Shown here piece by piece: positions 62,750 to 64,000 of a stretch of 64,000 bases of DNA. The notes below the pieces were generated by a model. The model made no database searches. It saw only the letters and a list, made by a program, of their open reading frames with translations, and was not told the origin of the DNA. Position 1 is the stretch's first letter. Each line of letters begins with the position of its first letter. The DNA comes from CADEED01 sp035502995 (lineage in GTDB: Bacteria > Pseudomonadota > Gammaproteobacteria > Steroidobacterales > Steroidobacteraceae). The stretch covers positions 47,748 through 111,747 of the forward strand of contig DATJTW010000073.1 of NCBI GenBank assembly GCA_035502995.1. The letters are read 5' to 3'. The translations under genes and the position numbers were made by a program.

Positions 62750-63742
62750 TCAGAAGATCTTGGCGAATTCGGCCACGTTGCTGGCGTCGTAGACGAACGG
62801 CTTGCTCATCGCACCGACCTGGTCGGCGCCGAACGTGATCTCGCCCATGCGTCCCGCGGCCACCGGCTTCGTGACGTCACCGCCGCGCGCCAGCTTCGTC
62901 GCCACCTGCATGGTGGAGTAGCCGAGGTCGATGGGATTCCAGATCGCGAATTTCGGCACGACGCCGCTCTGCACGTAGCCGGCGAGCTCGGACGGCAGCC
63001 CGAGGCCGGTGACCTTCACCTTGCCCGCGAGGCCCTGGTCCTGCACCGCACGCGCCGAGGCGACGATGCCCACCGAGCTGATGCTGACCAGCACGCCGAG
63101 ATCGGGGTGCTGCTGTAGCAGCGCGACCGCTTCGCGGTACGACTTGTCGGAGACGTCGTCGCCGTACGCGACGCCGACCATCTCGAGCCCGGGCTGCGCG
63201 GCCAGCGCCTTGCGCATCTCGGCCAGCCAGGAATTCTGGTTCGTCGACGTCGGCGTCGCGGAGACGACGGCGAACTTGCCTTTGCCCCCGGGGATCAGTT
63301 CGGCGATCAGCGCGACGACTGTTTCGCCGATGAGCTGATCGGACGACGGCGCCAGGTGCGCATCGCGTCCGGCCGGCGCCACGGCGGAGTCGTACGAGAG
63401 GATCTTGATGCCGCGGGCGCGCGCTTTCTTCAGCGTCGGCACGAGCGCGTCGGGATCGTTGGCGGACACGGCGATCGCGTCGACGCGCTGCGCGATCAGC
63501 GAGTTCAGCGTCTCGATCTGGCCCTCGGCGGTGGGCGTCGTCGGGCCGACGAAGATGACCTCCGCGTCGAGCTCGCGGCCCGCTTCCTTCGCGCCTTCAT
63601 GGACCGCGTCGAAAAATCCGTTGCCCAGCGACTTGGCGACGACGCCGACGCGCGTGCGCGCCGGCGCGTCCGACGCACCCTGGCCGCAGCCGGCGAGAAC
63701 CCCGGCGCACAGCGCCGCGATGAGAAACCTGCGCTCGAACAA
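62750..63742 (-). CDS. rhaS: rhamnose-type ABC substrate-binding lipoprotein (RhaS-like)
   Basis: A 330-residue periplasmic sugar-binding lipoprotein (lipobox VLAGC, Cys near 19). TTG start at 63742 with AGAAGGGGG upstream. Blocks: RVGVVAKSLGNGFFDAVHEGAKEAGRELDAEVIFVGP, IETLNSLIAQRVDAIAVSANDPDAL, GLGLPSELAGYVQSGVVPKFAIWNPIDLGY, the last typical of RhaS/AI-2 type (LsrB-like) proteins. Confidence 0.87.
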   Translation of the reverse strand: MFERRFLIAALCAGVLAGCGQGASDAPARTRVGVVAKSLGNGFFDAVHEGAKEAGRELDAEVIFVGPTTPTAEGQIETLNSLIAQRVDAIAVSANDPDALVPTLKKARARGIKILSYDSAVAPAGRDAHLAPSSDQLIGETVVALIAELIPGGKGKFAVVSATPTSTNQNSWLAEMRKALAAQPGLEMVGVAYGDDVSDKSYREAVALLQQHPDLGVLVSISSVGIVASARAVQDQGLAGKVKVTGLGLPSELAGYVQSGVVPKFAIWNPIDLGYSTMQVATKLARGGDVTKPVAAGRMGEITFGADQVGAMSKPFVYDASNVAEFAKIF

Positions 63743-63770
63743 TGGAACCCCCTTCTGCTCGGGCCCGCCC

Positions 63771-64000
63771 TCAGGCGAGCTTCTTGATCTCGTCTTCCTC
63801 GGTGACCTTCGCGACGATGACCTTGATGCCCGCGGCCTGGAATTCCTCCAGCTCTTCGGGCTTCGCGCCGTCATCGGTGACGATGGTGTTGATGCGGTCG
63901 AGACCCGCGACGATCATCGCGGACTTGCGCCGCAGCTTGCTGCTGTCCGCCATCACGATGACGTGCTCGCTGCGCTTCAGCAGCTTGGTCTGCGCCTGCA
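63771..64000 (-). CDS. rhaR: DeoR-family regulator (RhaR-like), C-terminal part
   Basis: The frame enters from the right edge and ends at 63771. The visible C-terminus reads QTKLLKRSEHVIVMADSSKLRRKSAMIVAG, then LDRINTIVTDDG, the usual end of DeoR/GlpR effector domains (AD.SK and IVTD). The HTH lies outside the window. As in rhizobia, it precedes rhaS by 28 nt and probably controls the operon. Confidence 0.8.
   Translation of the reverse strand, partial: QAQTKLLKRSEHVIVMADSSKLRRKSAMIVAGLDRINTIVTDDGAKPEELEEFQAAGIKVIVAKVTEEDEIKKLA

Overview
The window is high-GC DNA (about two thirds or more G+C by eye), densely coded, with many ATGA/GTGA start-stop overlaps and several GTG and TTG starts. The content points to a Gram-negative gammaproteobacterium of the Xanthomonadales/Steroidobacter/Nevskia kind. 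It has the C5 heme route (hemA plus hemL), HemJ, TonB-dependent receptors with LacI-controlled sugar loci, and lipoprotein-type ABC binding proteins. The lineage is inferred, not proven. No tRNA, rRNA, insertion sequence or CRISPR array was seen.

Layout. 0-2.8 kb: rhomboid protease, GNAT enzyme and two small membrane proteins. 2.8-3.8 kb: a conspicuously lower-GC insert with a dCTP deaminase and a small unknown gene. 3.8-9.3 kb (minus): a putrescine/spermidine-type ABC transporter with gamma-aminobutyraldehyde dehydrogenase, the same set and order as E. coli ydcSTUV-patD. 9.3-13.6 kb: an SDR, then a MocR regulator divergent from a PLP dehydratase, a DHCW cupin and a GNAT enzyme. 13.6-17.8 kb: an unknown protein, a patatin-like lipoprotein, a tandem Usp protein and a CBS pair. 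17.9-21.5 kb: DUF2934, a FixL/FixJ pair whose FixL keeps the heme-PAS residues, and two receiver proteins. 21.5-22.3 kb: an M48 protease.

22.4-35.3 kb is a pectin/oligogalacturonate locus: TonB receptor, two esterases, pectate lyase, an MhpD-like hydratase, a LacI regulator, KduI, KduD, an MBL-fold hydrolase and a beta-hydroxyacid dehydrogenase. Three copies of one LacI-type operator (core TGACACCGGT) precede its transcription units. 35.3-40.2 kb holds a small secreted protein, PanD, and a 1291-residue thrombospondin-type-3 repeat protein that ends in an outer-membrane barrel and has a long structured leader.

40.4-55.6 kb is the most striking part. A Fur-boxed heme-uptake unit (hemP, TonB heme receptor, DUF6607 and others) abuts a nearly complete heme biosynthesis operon, hemE-hemA-hemC-hemL-(histidine kinase)-(OmpR-type regulator)-hemF-hemH-hemJ. 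hemD is divergent from hemE and a bacterioferritin follows. Only hemB is missing. The promoter gap between hemE and hemD carries a 7-4-7 direct repeat of the kind OmpR/PhoB regulators bind, so the embedded two-component system may control the operon.

55.7-64 kb: a GH39 glycosidase, a small membrane protein, and a rhizobial-type rhamnose operon rhaR(partial)-S-T-P-Q-K. Rhamnose is a pectin constituent, so this complements the pectin locus.
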